Assembly: GCA_019239785.1 (NCBI GenBank)
Contig: JAFAZM010000043.1
Span: 1 to 11,688 of the forward strand
DNA length: 11,688 nt
DNA from: Sphingomonadaceae bacterium
GTDB taxonomy: Bacteria; Pseudomonadota; Alphaproteobacteria; Sphingomonadales; Sphingomonadaceae
Direction of reading: 5' to 3'
Below the pieces are notes generated by a model that searched no databases, was not told where the DNA came from, and saw only the letters and a list, made by a program, of their open reading frames with translations. Each line of letters starts with the position of its first letter. The first letter of the stretch is position 1. This document shows, one piece after another, positions 1 to 7,219 of the stretch. A program made the translations under genes and the position numbers.

Positions 1-544
1 GCTCGGCGCCGACATAGGAGGAAAGACCCTTATCGCCGGTCGCCGAGACATTCTCGACCGTCGTCGAGCCGCCGTCGGCCGAAGCCTTCTCGAAGGCGGT
101 GCCGCGCACGGTGATCACCTTCTTGGCGTCGGAGGACTTCACCGTCGCGATCGCATTGCCGGCATAGATCGGCCGGGTGAAGGTGTCGTCGCCCTCGACC
201 GAGAGGATGTCGCTGATCTGCATGACGTCGAGCAGGGCCGCGACGCGCGGCGCGATGTTCTTGCCCGTCGTCGTCGCCGGCGCGAGGAAGGCGTCGTAAT
301 CGGCCATCAGGCCGGCGATGAGCGGGGCGACATTCTCGGCAAGGCCATGGTCGTAGGCGGCATCGTCGGCAACGAGCACCTTGCTGACGCCGCCGATCTT
401 CGCGGCTTCGGCGGCGAGGCCGCTGACATCCTTGCCGGCCAGGACGAGCGTCACGTCGCCGAGCTTGGCGGCGGCGGTGACGGCGGCGAGGGTGGCGTCC
501 TTGAGCTTGCCGCCCTCATGCTCGACGAGAACGAGAGTCTTCAT
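1..544 (-). CDS. etfA: Electron transfer flavoprotein alpha subunit, N-terminal part (cut by left edge)
   Basis: Encodes the first 181 residues of the ETF alpha subunit; the C-terminal FAD-binding part lies beyond the left edge. ETF is a cytoplasmic FAD/AMP heterodimer that collects electrons from acyl-CoA and other flavin dehydrogenases and passes them to ETF-ubiquinone oxidoreductase. The visible protein begins MKTLVLVEHEGGKLKDA and continues with the family's N-terminal nucleotide-binding-like fold. It includes the stretch DYDAFLAPATTTGKNIAPRV at about residues 93-112 and later ISDILSVEGDDTFTRPIYAGNA, all typical of EtfA. The ATG at 544-542 overlaps the etfB stop (ATGA, 4 bases), so the two are co-transcribed and probably translationally coupled. 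Nothing looks damaged. It is a general metabolic gene and need not belong to the catabolic cluster to its right. Confidence 0.96.
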   Translation of the reverse strand, partial: MKTLVLVEHEGGKLKDATLAAVTAAAKLGDVTLVLAGKDVSGLAAEAAKIGGVSKVLVADDAAYDHGLAENVAPLIAGLMADYDAFLAPATTTGKNIAPRVAALLDVMQISDILSVEGDDTFTRPIYAGNAIATVKSSDAKKVITVRGTAFEKASADGGSTTVENVSATGDKGLSSYVGAE

Positions 545-1290
545 CCCACCACCCCCAGAGTTTTCAGTTTCCCGATCAGCTCGTCGACCGAGCCGACCTT
601 GACGCCGGCCTGGCGCTTCGCCGGTTCGGTCACCTTCAGCACGGTCAGCCGCGGCGCGGTGTCGACGCCGTAATCGGCCGGCGTTTTCTGCGCGAGCGGC
701 TTGGATTTCGCCTTCATGATGTTGGGCAGGCTCGCATAGCGCGGCTCGTTGAGGCGCAGGTCGGTGGTGACCACCGCCGGCAGCTTCAGCTTCACCGTCT
801 CCAGGCCGCCGTCCACCTCGCGGGTGACGTCTATCGTGTCGCCCGAGGTCTCGACCTTCGAGGCGAAGGTGCCCTGCGCCCAGCCGAGCAGAGCGGCGAG
901 CATCTGCCCGGTCTGGTTGCTGTCGTCGTCGATCGCCTGCTTGCCGAGGATGAACAGGCCCGGCTGCTCCTCCTCCGCGACCTTCGCCAGCAGCTTGGCG
1001 ACGGCCAGCGGCTCGACCTCGTCGTCGGTCTGGATCAGGATCGCGCGGTCGGCGCCCATCGCAAGCGCGGTGCGCAACGTCTCCTGCGCCTTGGCCGGGC
1101 CGATCGAGACCGCGACGATCTCGCTCGCCACGCCCTTCTCCTTCAGCCGGATCGCCTCCTCGACCGCGATCTCGTCGAACGGGTTCATGCTCATCTTGAC
1201 GTTGGCGAGGTCGACCCCCGTGCTGTCCGCCTTCACCCGCGGCTTCACGTTGTAATCGATCACCCGCTTCACGGCGACCAGCAGCTTCAT
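541..1290 (-). CDS. etfB: Electron transfer flavoprotein beta subunit
   Basis: Encodes a 249-residue ETF beta subunit, the usual length for the family. It begins MKLLVAVKRVIDYNVKPRVK. The beta-subunit signature VVTTDLRLNEPRYASLP, at about residues 173-189, is the AMP-binding loop region characteristic of ETF-beta. Other family stretches are MNPFDEIAVEEAIRLKE near the N terminus and GKQAIDDDSNQTGQM mid-protein. The frame stays open upstream to 1812, but homology begins at the ATG at 1290-1288, which has only a modest ribosome-binding sequence (AGGGACA) before it. The stop codon overlaps the etfA start. A 94-base gap separates it from the glutaredoxin-like gene upstream, which has the same orientation, so both read-through and a separate promoter are possible. 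Confidence 0.97.
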   Translation of the reverse strand: MKLLVAVKRVIDYNVKPRVKADSTGVDLANVKMSMNPFDEIAVEEAIRLKEKGVASEIVAVSIGPAKAQETLRTALAMGADRAILIQTDDEVEPLAVAKLLAKVAEEEQPGLFILGKQAIDDDSNQTGQMLAALLGWAQGTFASKVETSGDTIDVTREVDGGLETVKLKLPAVVTTDLRLNEPRYASLPNIMKAKSKPLAQKTPADYGVDTAPRLTVLKVTEPAKRQAGVKVGSVDELIGKLKTLGVVG

Positions 1291-1384
1291 CTCTGTGTCC
1301 CTGATGGTTGGAGGATTGGTTTGCGTCGCGTGGGGGCATCGGAACTGGGCGCCGCCGGCGACATCCCTGCCCTCTGCCTCTGTC

Positions 1385-2155
1385 CTAAGCCCAGAGGCGA
1401 CCCGGCATCGGCAGACCTTCGTAAAGCGACAGCGGTATCTGGAATTCAGCGCCCAGCCCCGCGGCGATCGTATCGAGCTGCCGCGCATGTTGCGCCGTGT
1501 GCCAGGTGCCGCGTTCCAGCACCTGGCCGATCGGCTGCTCGCCATAATAAGTGAGCATCCGCTCGGGAAGCTCGGCCTCGCCCCCCTCCACCCGCCAGCT
1601 CCGAAACCTCGCGAGGATGGCGTCGACGAAAGCCAGCAGCTCATCCTTTGTCTCGACATGGTCGACCGGCGCGCCAAGCGCGGCCCGTTCGCCGTCGGCC
1701 GCGAGGCTGCCTTCGACCCGCCGCAGAAAGGTGTCGGGCACCTGGAAGACATGGGTGCAGAGGTCGCGGATCGGCCGATCGCGCACCAGCACCGCGCGCC
1801 TGTCCAGCACATCCTCCGGAAACCAGGCGATCACCGCCCGCGCGCAGGCGAGCAGCTCCTCCCAGCGTTCGACCAGGACGGAGTTGGCGAGCCGGCGATG
1901 ATGTCGATCGACGCCGAGCAGGGCGGCGACCTCGTCCAGATTCTGTCCCCGGACGAAGGCATCGCCCTTGCGCAGGATCGCCGCGCCCCTGAAGCCGGCC
2001 ACCTCGAGCTCCTGCACCGCATCCTCGCGCTCGAGCAGGTTCAACGATTCGAAGACGAGCCCGCGTTCCTCGACGAACTCCTTGAGCTTGAGGCACGAGC
2101 TGCATCCCGGGACCCAGTACACCGAGATTTCCGGCCTTCCGGCTTCAACCGTCAT
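1385..2155 (-). CDS. Glutaredoxin-like domain fused to a DinB-like domain
   Basis: Encodes 256 residues in two parts. Residues about 8-80 are a glutaredoxin/thioredoxin-fold domain with the redox motif CSSC at residues 18-21, preceded by a YWVPG strand and followed by KLKEFVEERGL. Residues about 85-245 are helical and resemble the DinB/maleylpyruvate-isomerase-like four-helix fold. They contain an HxxxH pair (WHTAQHARQL) and an earlier histidine (LCTHVFQ) that could complete a metal site. The protein is probably cytoplasmic, since there is no signal peptide or membrane segment. A thiol-dependent transferase, isomerase or reductase role is inferred; the substrate is unknown. The start is uncertain by one codon: GTG at 2158 or ATG at 2155. 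The ATG gives better spacing (8 bases) from GGAG at 2167-2164. It lies 50 bases downstream of the receptor gene and may share its transcript. Confidence 0.85.
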   Translation of the reverse strand: MTVEAGRPEISVYWVPGCSSCLKLKEFVEERGLVFESLNLLEREDAVQELEVAGFRGAAILRKGDAFVRGQNLDEVAALLGVDRHHRRLANSVLVERWEELLACARAVIAWFPEDVLDRRAVLVRDRPIRDLCTHVFQVPDTFLRRVEGSLAADGERAALGAPVDHVETKDELLAFVDAILARFRSWRVEGGEAELPERMLTYYGEQPIGQVLERGTWHTAQHARQLDTIAAGLGAEFQIPLSLYEGLPMPGRLWA

Positions 2156-2205
2156 CACTCACACTCCAATGCGCGACAGGCGGCGAGGCGGCCCGCCGCG
2201 CATGC

Positions 2206-4716
2206 CTAGAAGGTCTTGCGCAACTCCACGCCCAGCATGCGGGGGTCGCCGGGGAAGGCGATGTTCCAGCCATTGCCCTGGGCATTGGTGGCGGCGTTCC
2301 AATATCTGCTGTTCGCCAGGTTCTTGCCGAACAGCGAGATGTCGAGGCCCCAGCTCGCGATGCTCCAGGTGATACGCGCATCGAGCAGGCCGTGGCCGCG
2401 CTGCGTCAGCGACGAGGGATCATAGGCGGTCAGGGCGACGCCGGGCGTGCCGGGCGCGAAGTTGACCGTACCGGTCCACGCCCAGTTCGCGTTCAGGCGG
2501 ACCGACCCGTCCGGAAGCGGAATCTGGTACGTCGCGCCCAGATTGTAGGTCCATTTCGGTGCCGCGAAGGGCTGCGCGGTCAGGTCGATTGGATTGCCGG
2601 CGCCATCGAGGGTCTGATAGCGATCGTAGCGCGCGTGAGTGTAGGCCGCATTGGCGTTCAGCGTCAGCTCGTTCGTCGGCCGCGCGACGATCTCGAGCTC
2701 GCCGCCATAGATGGTCGCGCTCGCAGCGTTGCGGATCAAAGTGACGAAGAGGCCGTTCACGACGTCGCGCACCTGCCGCTGGATGTTCGTATAATCCTGA
2801 TAATAAGCCGAGAAGTTGACCCGTAGTCGCCGGCCGAGCAGATCCGATTTGAAGCCCGCCTCATAATTGGTCACGGTCTCGGGCTGGAACGGCGTGTAGG
2901 CGGCTTGCAGCGCGGCGACGCTCGGCTGAACCGCGCTGGATCCGGTCGCGGTAAAGCCGCCCGCGCGGTAGCCGCGGCTGACCGACGTGTAGAGCATGAT
3001 CTCCGGGACCGGCCGCCAGTCGGCGCTGACCAGCCAGGTTGGCCTATGCGACGAAGTCGACAGCGCATATGAGCAGTTCGGATAGACCGGGCCGCCCAGG
3101 GTCGGGTTCAGCAGGTTGCACCGTCCCGGCGTGAAGGCCAGGAGCGGCGGCGCCGCCAGCGTCGGATCGAGCCGGTTGTGCGAATTCAGGTACCGGGTGT
3201 CCCAGCTGTAGCGGCCGCCCAGGGTCATTCGGAAATTGGGCGCGAAGTTATAGACCGCCTGCGCGTAGATCGCCTTGCTCGTGTTGCGGACGTCGGCATC
3301 GGTGACCGTCGCGCGATTCACGTTGACGAAGGCGTTGTTGTTGTTGTTGATGAACTCGTTGCCGGTCTCACGATTGTAGTAGGCGCCGAACTGCCAGTCG
3401 AGACCGCGCCCGTCGATCGAGGAAACCTGCAGCTCCTGGCTGAAGTTGCGCTGGTGGGTCGTCACCGGGCTTCCGGTGAGCGTGTAGAAGGGCGTGCCGT
3501 CGAGCTCCATCACGAAATATTTGATGAGCCGCCGATAGGCGGTGATCGAGCGCACGTTGACCTGGCCGATGTTCACGAGGACGTCGCCCGAGAAGCCGTA
3601 ATGGGTGATGTTGTCGGCAAAGGGATATGGAGCGAACGGGCGACCGTAATTGGTGAAGAAGGCGCCGTTCCGGAAGGCATCGTAATAAACCCGCCAGGCA
3701 TTGTAGGCGGTCAGCCGGTCCGCTGCCAAGTTGCGGTTGAGGCCGAGCTCGGCGGCGATCTCACCGAGCGCGCCGCTCGCCGTGTTGGCGTTGGCGAGCA
3801 TCGAATCATTGGTGATGATCACGTTCGACCCATGGTTGCGCTGGCGGACATAGTCGGCCGAGAGCAGGATATGGACGGTGTCGATCGGATCGGCGCGGAG
3901 CAGCGCGCGGGCAGAATCGGTATGATCGTCGCCCGAAGGCGCGCCGGTCCTGTCCTGGCTGAAGCCATCGCGGCGGATGATCTGGCCGGCGACGCGTAGA
4001 GCAAGCCGATCGGCGACGAGCGGCACGTTGAGCGCCGCGAGCGCCTGCCGGTTGTCATAGGAGCCGTAGAGCAGGTCGACATAGCCGCCCAGCTCGTAGG
4101 TCGGATGCTGGGTGGTGATGTTGATCGCGCCGCCGGTGGTGTTTCGGCCGAAGAGGGTTCCCTGCGGGCCGCGCAACACTTCGATCTGGGCGATGTCGAT
4201 CAGGCTCGACCTGAGACCGTAATTGCGGGTCCAGTTCACGCCGTCGACATAGACGCCGACCGAGCTGTCCGTGGTCAGGCGGTTGTCCGCCTCATATTGA
4301 CCGCGGATCGTCAGCCTCGCGCGCGCGCCCTGGCCCTGCGACGAGATGAACAGGCCCGGCGTCACGCGCTGGATCTCGATGATGTCGCGCACGCTCTGAT
4401 CCCGCAGCCCCTGGGCGGTCACGGTCGTGATTGCGATCGGCACGCGCTGCTGGCTTTCCGCGGAACGGCGGGCGGTGACGATGATGTCCTCGTTGCCGCC
4501 GGTCGGCACCGATCGTGCCGTGGCTGGGGCCGCGGAGGGCGATTGTGCGGAGACCGCGCTGGTCGGCGCAGCGCCCGGGCCGGACTGCGGGCCGGCGGTG
4601 GGCGAGGTGCCCGCCTGCTGCGCGAATGCGGCCTGCGGCAGCGCCAACGCGAAGCCGAGCGCGGTCGTCGTCATGAGGGCCCGGCAGGCCTGAAACTGGG
4701 TGATCCGGTCCGTCAT
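2206..4716 (-). CDS. TonB-dependent outer-membrane receptor
   Basis: Encodes an 836-residue TonB-dependent receptor, a 22-strand beta barrel that imports a scarce ligand across the outer membrane using TonB/ExbBD energy. Residues 1-32 are a signal peptide (hydrophobic core LMTTTALGFALALP, probable cleavage after AFA). Residues about 33-75 are a low-complexity Ala/Pro/Ser linker. A TonB-box-like segment, EDIIVTARR, follows at 76-84. The plug domain spans about 85-200 and includes DSSVGVYVDGV and the hallmark RGPQGTLFGRNTTGGAINI starting at residue 182. The rest is barrel, ending in the aromatic C terminus ELRKTF. The ATG at 4716 is preferred over an upstream ATG at 4749 because GGAGG sits seven bases before it and the signal peptide starts there. 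No FecA-type N-terminal signalling domain is visible before the plug. It is divergent from the monooxygenase gene, and both promoters carry the same 21-base box, which suggests it imports that pathway's substrate. The ligand is not deducible. Confidence 0.95.
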   Translation of the reverse strand: MTDRITQFQACRALMTTTALGFALALPQAAFAQQAGTSPTAGPQSGPGAAPTSAVSAQSPSAAPATARSVPTGGNEDIIVTARRSAESQQRVPIAITTVTAQGLRDQSVRDIIEIQRVTPGLFISSQGQGARARLTIRGQYEADNRLTTDSSVGVYVDGVNWTRNYGLRSSLIDIAQIEVLRGPQGTLFGRNTTGGAINITTQHPTYELGGYVDLLYGSYDNRQALAALNVPLVADRLALRVAGQIIRRDGFSQDRTGAPSGDDHTDSARALLRADPIDTVHILLSADYVRQRNHGSNVIITNDSMLANANTASGALGEIAAELGLNRNLAADRLTAYNAWRVYYDAFRNGAFFTNYGRPFAPYPFADNITHYGFSGDVLVNIGQVNVRSITAYRRLIKYFVMELDGTPFYTLTGSPVTTHQRNFSQELQVSSIDGRGLDWQFGAYYNRETGNEFINNNNNAFVNVNRATVTDADVRNTSKAIYAQAVYNFAPNFRMTLGGRYSWDTRYLNSHNRLDPTLAAPPLLAFTPGRCNLLNPTLGGPVYPNCSYALSTSSHRPTWLVSADWRPVPEIMLYTSVSRGYRAGGFTATGSSAVQPSVAALQAAYTPFQPETVTNYEAGFKSDLLGRRLRVNFSAYYQDYTNIQRQVRDVVNGLFVTLIRNAASATIYGGELEIVARPTNELTLNANAAYTHARYDRYQTLDGAGNPIDLTAQPFAAPKWTYNLGATYQIPLPDGSVRLNANWAWTGTVNFAPGTPGVALTAYDPSSLTQRGHGLLDARITWSIASWGLDISLFGKNLANSRYWNAATNAQGNGWNIAFPGDPRMLGVELRKTF

Positions 4717-4723
4717 TTTATCG

Positions 4724-4728
4724 CCTCC
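4724..4728 (-). promoter_or_regulatory. Ribosome-binding site of the TonB-dependent receptor gene
   Basis: GGAGG on the minus strand, seven bases before the ATG at 4716-4714. It decides the start in favour of 4716 over the in-frame ATG at 4749, which lacks such a site and would add residues ahead of a clean signal peptide. The upstream ATG would also lie inside the 21-base regulatory box. Confidence 0.75.
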
Positions 4729-4743
4729 CCGATATGGCCATCT

Positions 4744-4764
4744 TTCCAAATATGGAAGATTATT
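4744..4764 (-). promoter_or_regulatory. 21-base promoter/operator box, copy 1 (receptor side)
   Basis: Read on the minus strand, toward the receptor, this box is an AATAAT element (4764-4759) running into ATCTTCCATATTTGGAA (4760-4744). The core is a dyad TTCC-N6-GGAA. It matches copy 2 at 4834-4854 at 18 of 21 positions and copy 3 at 8282-8302 at 18 of 21. AATAAT could be the -10 element, which would put the transcription start inside the dyad about 35 bases from the ATG. No good -35 sequence sits 17 bases further upstream. A repressor or activator site is inferred, and the IclR-family protein at 10095-10922 is the obvious candidate binder. Confidence 0.7.
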
Positions 4765-4796
4765 CCGATTACGCTCTAACCGCCCCCCGCCCCCGC

Positions 4797-4814
4797 GTCA
4801 AGGGCGCCCTTGAC
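4797..4814. promoter_or_regulatory. Perfect 18-base palindrome in the divergent control region
   Basis: GTCAAGGGCGCCCTTGAC is a perfect 18-base inverted repeat. It lies between boxes 1 and 2, 32 bases from box 1 and 19 bases from box 2, so it is off-centre between them. Each end reads TTGAC outward, giving a TTGACA -35 element toward the monooxygenase (4810-4815) and TTGACG toward the receptor (4801-4796). It may be a site for a second regulator, a paired -35 arrangement, or both. It is unlikely to be a terminator because no T-run follows on either strand and no gene ends here. Confidence 0.5.
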
Positions 4815-4839
4815 AGGAGCGGCTCATAAATGAAACAAT
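4810..4839 (+). promoter_or_regulatory. Likely sigma-70 promoter of the monooxygenase operon
   Basis: A perfect TTGACA at 4810-4815 is followed after 18 bases by AACAAT at 4834-4839 (four of six matches to TATAAT). Transcription would start near 4846, inside the TTCC-N6-GGAA dyad of box 2. A protein bound there would block initiation, which is the expected geometry for a repressor. This is predicted from sequence only. Confidence 0.55.
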
Positions 4840-4854
4840 CTTCCGTATTAGGAA
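4834..4854 (+). promoter_or_regulatory. 21-base promoter/operator box, copy 2 (monooxygenase side)
   Basis: AACAAT followed by ATCTTCCGTATTAGGAA (4838-4854), with the dyad TTCC-GTATTA-GGAA at 4841-4854. It differs from copy 1 at three of 21 positions and points the opposite way, so each divergent gene has its own copy directed at it. The box ends 57 bases before the monooxygenase ATG. A shared regulator binding site is inferred. Confidence 0.7.
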
Positions 4855-4900
4855 TTTCGTGAAGGGGCCGGCGTCACCATGCCGGTGACGCGCAACCGGC

Positions 4901-4909
4901 GGGGGAAAG
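4901..4909 (+). promoter_or_regulatory. Ribosome-binding site of the monooxygenase gene
   Basis: A purine-rich GGGGGAAAG stretch ends two bases before the ATG at 4912. It supports that ATG over the in-frame ATG at 4879, which has a poorer leader and would add an Arg-rich tail not expected in RutA-like enzymes. Confidence 0.55.
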
Positions 4910-4911
4910 AC

Positions 4912-6003
4912 ATGAAAAGGTTGGATATCGGCGTGTTCCTGCCGATCGCTAAGAATGGTTTCGTATTCTCTACCGCCGGTCCACCTTATCCGCCTTCCTA
5001 CCAGACCAATCTCGAGATCAGCCTGTTGTCGGAGCGGATCGGCCTCGACTTCGTCTTCTCGATGTCGAAATGGCGCGGCTTCGGCGGCGCCTCCCAATTC
5101 TGGGATGCGTCGCACGAATCATTTTCGCTGATGGCGGCCCTGGCGGCAGCGACTCGACGGATCGACCTGATCGCGACGGTCAATCCGCTGCTCTTCCACC
5201 CGGCGATGATGGCCAAGATGGCAGCGACGATCCAGGACGTCAGCGGCGGCCGCCTCGGGCTCAATATCGTCACTGGCGCCACGATCGGCGAATATGCGCA
5301 GATGGGGGTGATTCCAGAGAATTATAACGAACATCGCTACGCCTATGCGGCCGAGTGGACCCGGGTCCTGAAGCGGCTCTGGCATGAGTCGAGCGTCACC
5401 CATCATGGCAATTATTTCCGGCTCGAGGATTGCGTCTCGGAGCCGAAGCCGAACCCCCCACCCTTCCTGGTCTGCGCCGCCACCTCGGACGAGGGGCTGC
5501 GGTTCACCGTCCGCGAGGCGGATTGGAGCTTCATGTCGGGAACCGATCTCGGAATGGTGAAGCAATATGCCGCCCGCGCCCGCTCGATCGCCGCCGAGGA
5601 AGGGCGCAAGGTCAAGATCGCGATCCCGGTGATGCTGGTCATGGGCGACACGATGGCAGCGGCCGAAGCCTATCAGGAGCGCCTGTTCGAAGCTGCGGAC
5701 CTCGGCGCGCTCGGCAATATCGGCCGGGCGCTGAGCGGTGAGAATCGGGACCGAGCGCAGCTGCGCGGCGCGCAGCGCCTGGCCGACCGAAAAGCGATCT
5801 ATGCGGGACTGCCCATCGTCGGCACCGCCCGCGACGTCGCCGACCGGATCATCGATCTCGCCGAGGACGGGGAGGCCGACTGCCTGCTGCTGATCCTGGT
5901 CGACTATATGGACGGCCTGCAGCGTTTCGGTGCGGAGGTCATGCCCTTGCTCAAGGCCGCTCTCGACGTCGGCACGCAAGACGGCACCGGGGCCGGAGCT
6001 TGA
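4912..6003 (+). CDS. RutA-like flavin-dependent monooxygenase (luciferase-like family)
   Basis: Encodes 363 residues, essentially the length of E. coli RutA, and starts like it (MKRLDIGVFLPIAKNG). It is a TIM-barrel, FMN-using group C monooxygenase needing reduced flavin from a partner reductase; none is seen in the window. RutA-like landmarks are MSKWRGFGG at 51-59, EFW-like QFWD at 62-65, a LMAALAAATRRI helix, MAATIQDVSGGRLGLNIVTG at 103-122, EYAQMG at 127-132 and a C-terminal GTARDVADRI. From memory, E. coli RutA has Gly-Trp-Gln after the conserved NxVT; here it is Gly-Ala-Thr (122-124). That points to a different substrate from uracil, possibly another cyclic amide, heterocycle or ring compound. 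The TTGA overlap with the MFS gene indicates an operon. Family assignment is firm; the substrate is unknown. Confidence 0.92.
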   Translation: MKRLDIGVFLPIAKNGFVFSTAGPPYPPSYQTNLEISLLSERIGLDFVFSMSKWRGFGGASQFWDASHESFSLMAALAAATRRIDLIATVNPLLFHPAMMAKMAATIQDVSGGRLGLNIVTGATIGEYAQMGVIPENYNEHRYAYAAEWTRVLKRLWHESSVTHHGNYFRLEDCVSEPKPNPPPFLVCAATSDEGLRFTVREADWSFMSGTDLGMVKQYAARARSIAAEEGRKVKIAIPVMLVMGDTMAAAEAYQERLFEAADLGALGNIGRALSGENRDRAQLRGAQRLADRKAIYAGLPIVGTARDVADRIIDLAEDGEADCLLLILVDYMDGLQRFGAEVMPLLKAALDVGTQDGTGAGA

Positions 6004-7211
6004 ACGCTTCCGTCCGCCTCGTCGCGGCCTTGTGGTTTCTGCTTTTGGTCAACTATCTCGACCGGGTGGCGATCAGCTTCGCGGGGCCGGCGATCATGCA
6101 GTCGCTGGCACTGGGGCCAGCGCAGTTCGGGATCGTGCTCTCCTCGTTCGGGATCGGCTATCTGGTCGCGCAGATCCCGGCCGGGATGCTCGCGGACAAA
6201 TGGGGCGCGCGCACGGTGCTGATCGTGGCGCCGATCCTCTGGGCCCTGTTCACCGGACTGACGGGCCTGGTCTCCAGCATCGCAGGCTTCGTCGTCCTGC
6301 GCATCTGCCTGGGCCTGTCCGAGGGACTTTTCTTCCCGCCGTCGCACAAGCTGGTCGGCGATACCTTCCCCGCCAAGGCACGCGCCAAGGTGATTGCGGT
6401 CATACTGACCGCGTCGGCCTTGGCGCCGGCGCTGGCCAGCCCGATGGTGGGGGCGCTCGTCTCCAGCGGCGGCTGGCGCACCATGTTCGCGGTCATGACG
6501 GTGCCGGCCCTGGCCGCCGCGCTGTGCAGCCGGTGGGCGATTCCGGCAGCTTCCGCCGAATACGCGACGCCGGGGGGCGAGCGTGTGCTTACGGCCGCGT
6601 CGTTCGCACGGATCCTCGGCGATCCCGGCCTCTGGCTGATCTCGGTCGCCTTTCTCGGCTACAATATCGCCTTCTGGGGCTATGTTGGCTGGATGCCCAC
6701 GTATCTGGTGCAAGCCCACCAGATCGATCTGGCCTCGCTCGGCCCGCTCGGCGGCATTCCCTATGTCTTTGGCTTCGCCGGCCTGGTGCTCGGGGGCTGG
6801 CTCGGCAGCACCTGGCTGCACCGCCGCCGACCTCAGATGATGGCCTGCTTCCTCCTGATCGCCAGCATGTCGCTATACCTTGCCTTCCAGGCCGAGAGCC
6901 TGGTCTCCTGCCTGGTCGGCCTGTCCGCCGCGGCCTTCTTCCTGTTCGGCTGCTCGGCCTCGATCGGTGCGACGGTGCTCGATCTCGCGCCGCCGGCCTA
7001 TCGCGCCACCTATTCGGCGGCGTCGAGCACGGTGGGCCAGCTCGGGCCCGTGATCGCGCCGGGCGCGGTCGGGTTCCTGGTCGCCGCCAGCGGGACCTTT
7101 GCCGGCGGCTTCGCCTTCATGATCGGCGCGCTCGCCGTCGGCGCGGCCGCAATGATCGCCCTGGTCCCGCGCCTTGCCGGCCATTCGGCACCGGCCGCTT
7201 CGCAATCCTGA
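6000..7211 (+). CDS. MFS transporter, anion:cation symporter type
   Basis: Encodes 403 residues with about 12 hydrophobic membrane segments, an inner-membrane major facilitator. The first segment ends NYLDRVAISFAG, the pattern typical of the ACS (anion:cation symporter) branch that carries sugar acids, phthalate-like and other organic anions. Motif A is GMLADKWGARTVL between segments 2 and 3. The cytoplasmic stretch KLVGDTFPAKARAKVIAVI and the following GWRTMFAVM are also ACS-like. The predicted start is TTG at 6000, which overlaps the monooxygenase stop (TTGA). GGAG lies only one base before it, so translation probably depends on coupling; a TTG at 6030 is a weaker alternative. Position between the monooxygenase and the aldo/keto reductase suggests uptake of the pathway's substrate as an organic anion (inferred). 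Confidence 0.92.
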   Translation: MNASVRLVAALWFLLLVNYLDRVAISFAGPAIMQSLALGPAQFGIVLSSFGIGYLVAQIPAGMLADKWGARTVLIVAPILWALFTGLTGLVSSIAGFVVLRICLGLSEGLFFPPSHKLVGDTFPAKARAKVIAVILTASALAPALASPMVGALVSSGGWRTMFAVMTVPALAAALCSRWAIPAASAEYATPGGERVLTAASFARILGDPGLWLISVAFLGYNIAFWGYVGWMPTYLVQAHQIDLASLGPLGGIPYVFGFAGLVLGGWLGSTWLHRRRPQMMACFLLIASMSLYLAFQAESLVSCLVGLSAAAFFLFGCSASIGATVLDLAPPAYRATYSAASSTVGQLGPVIAPGAVGFLVAASGTFAGGFAFMIGALAVGAAAMIALVPRLAGHSAPAASQS

Positions 7212-7219
7212 GCCGGCGG

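Noticed and set aside
1291..1812. N-terminal extension of etfB
   Set aside because: The frame is open, but the extension is antisense-like low-quality sequence overlapping the glutaredoxin-DinB gene in another frame. ETF-beta homology starts at 1290.
1295..2209. Plus-strand open frame opposite the glutaredoxin-DinB gene
   Set aside because: No domain is recognisable. The minus-strand product has clear CxxC and HxxxH features and a ribosome-binding site.
3178..3999. Plus-strand open frame opposite the TonB-dependent receptor
   Set aside because: Val/Gly/Ala/Asp-rich shadow with no ribosome-binding site or motif; the receptor is unmistakable on the other strand.
4781..4796. G-rich run on the minus strand as a possible G-quadruplex
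   Set aside because: Only two long G tracts plus a short one are present, which is too few for a convincing four-tract quadruplex.
5930..7219. Open frame upstream of, and continuous with, the aldo/keto reductase
   Set aside because: Residues before the ATG at 7220 are Arg/Pro/Gly-rich nonsense overlapping the MFS gene in another frame; homology begins exactly at 7220.
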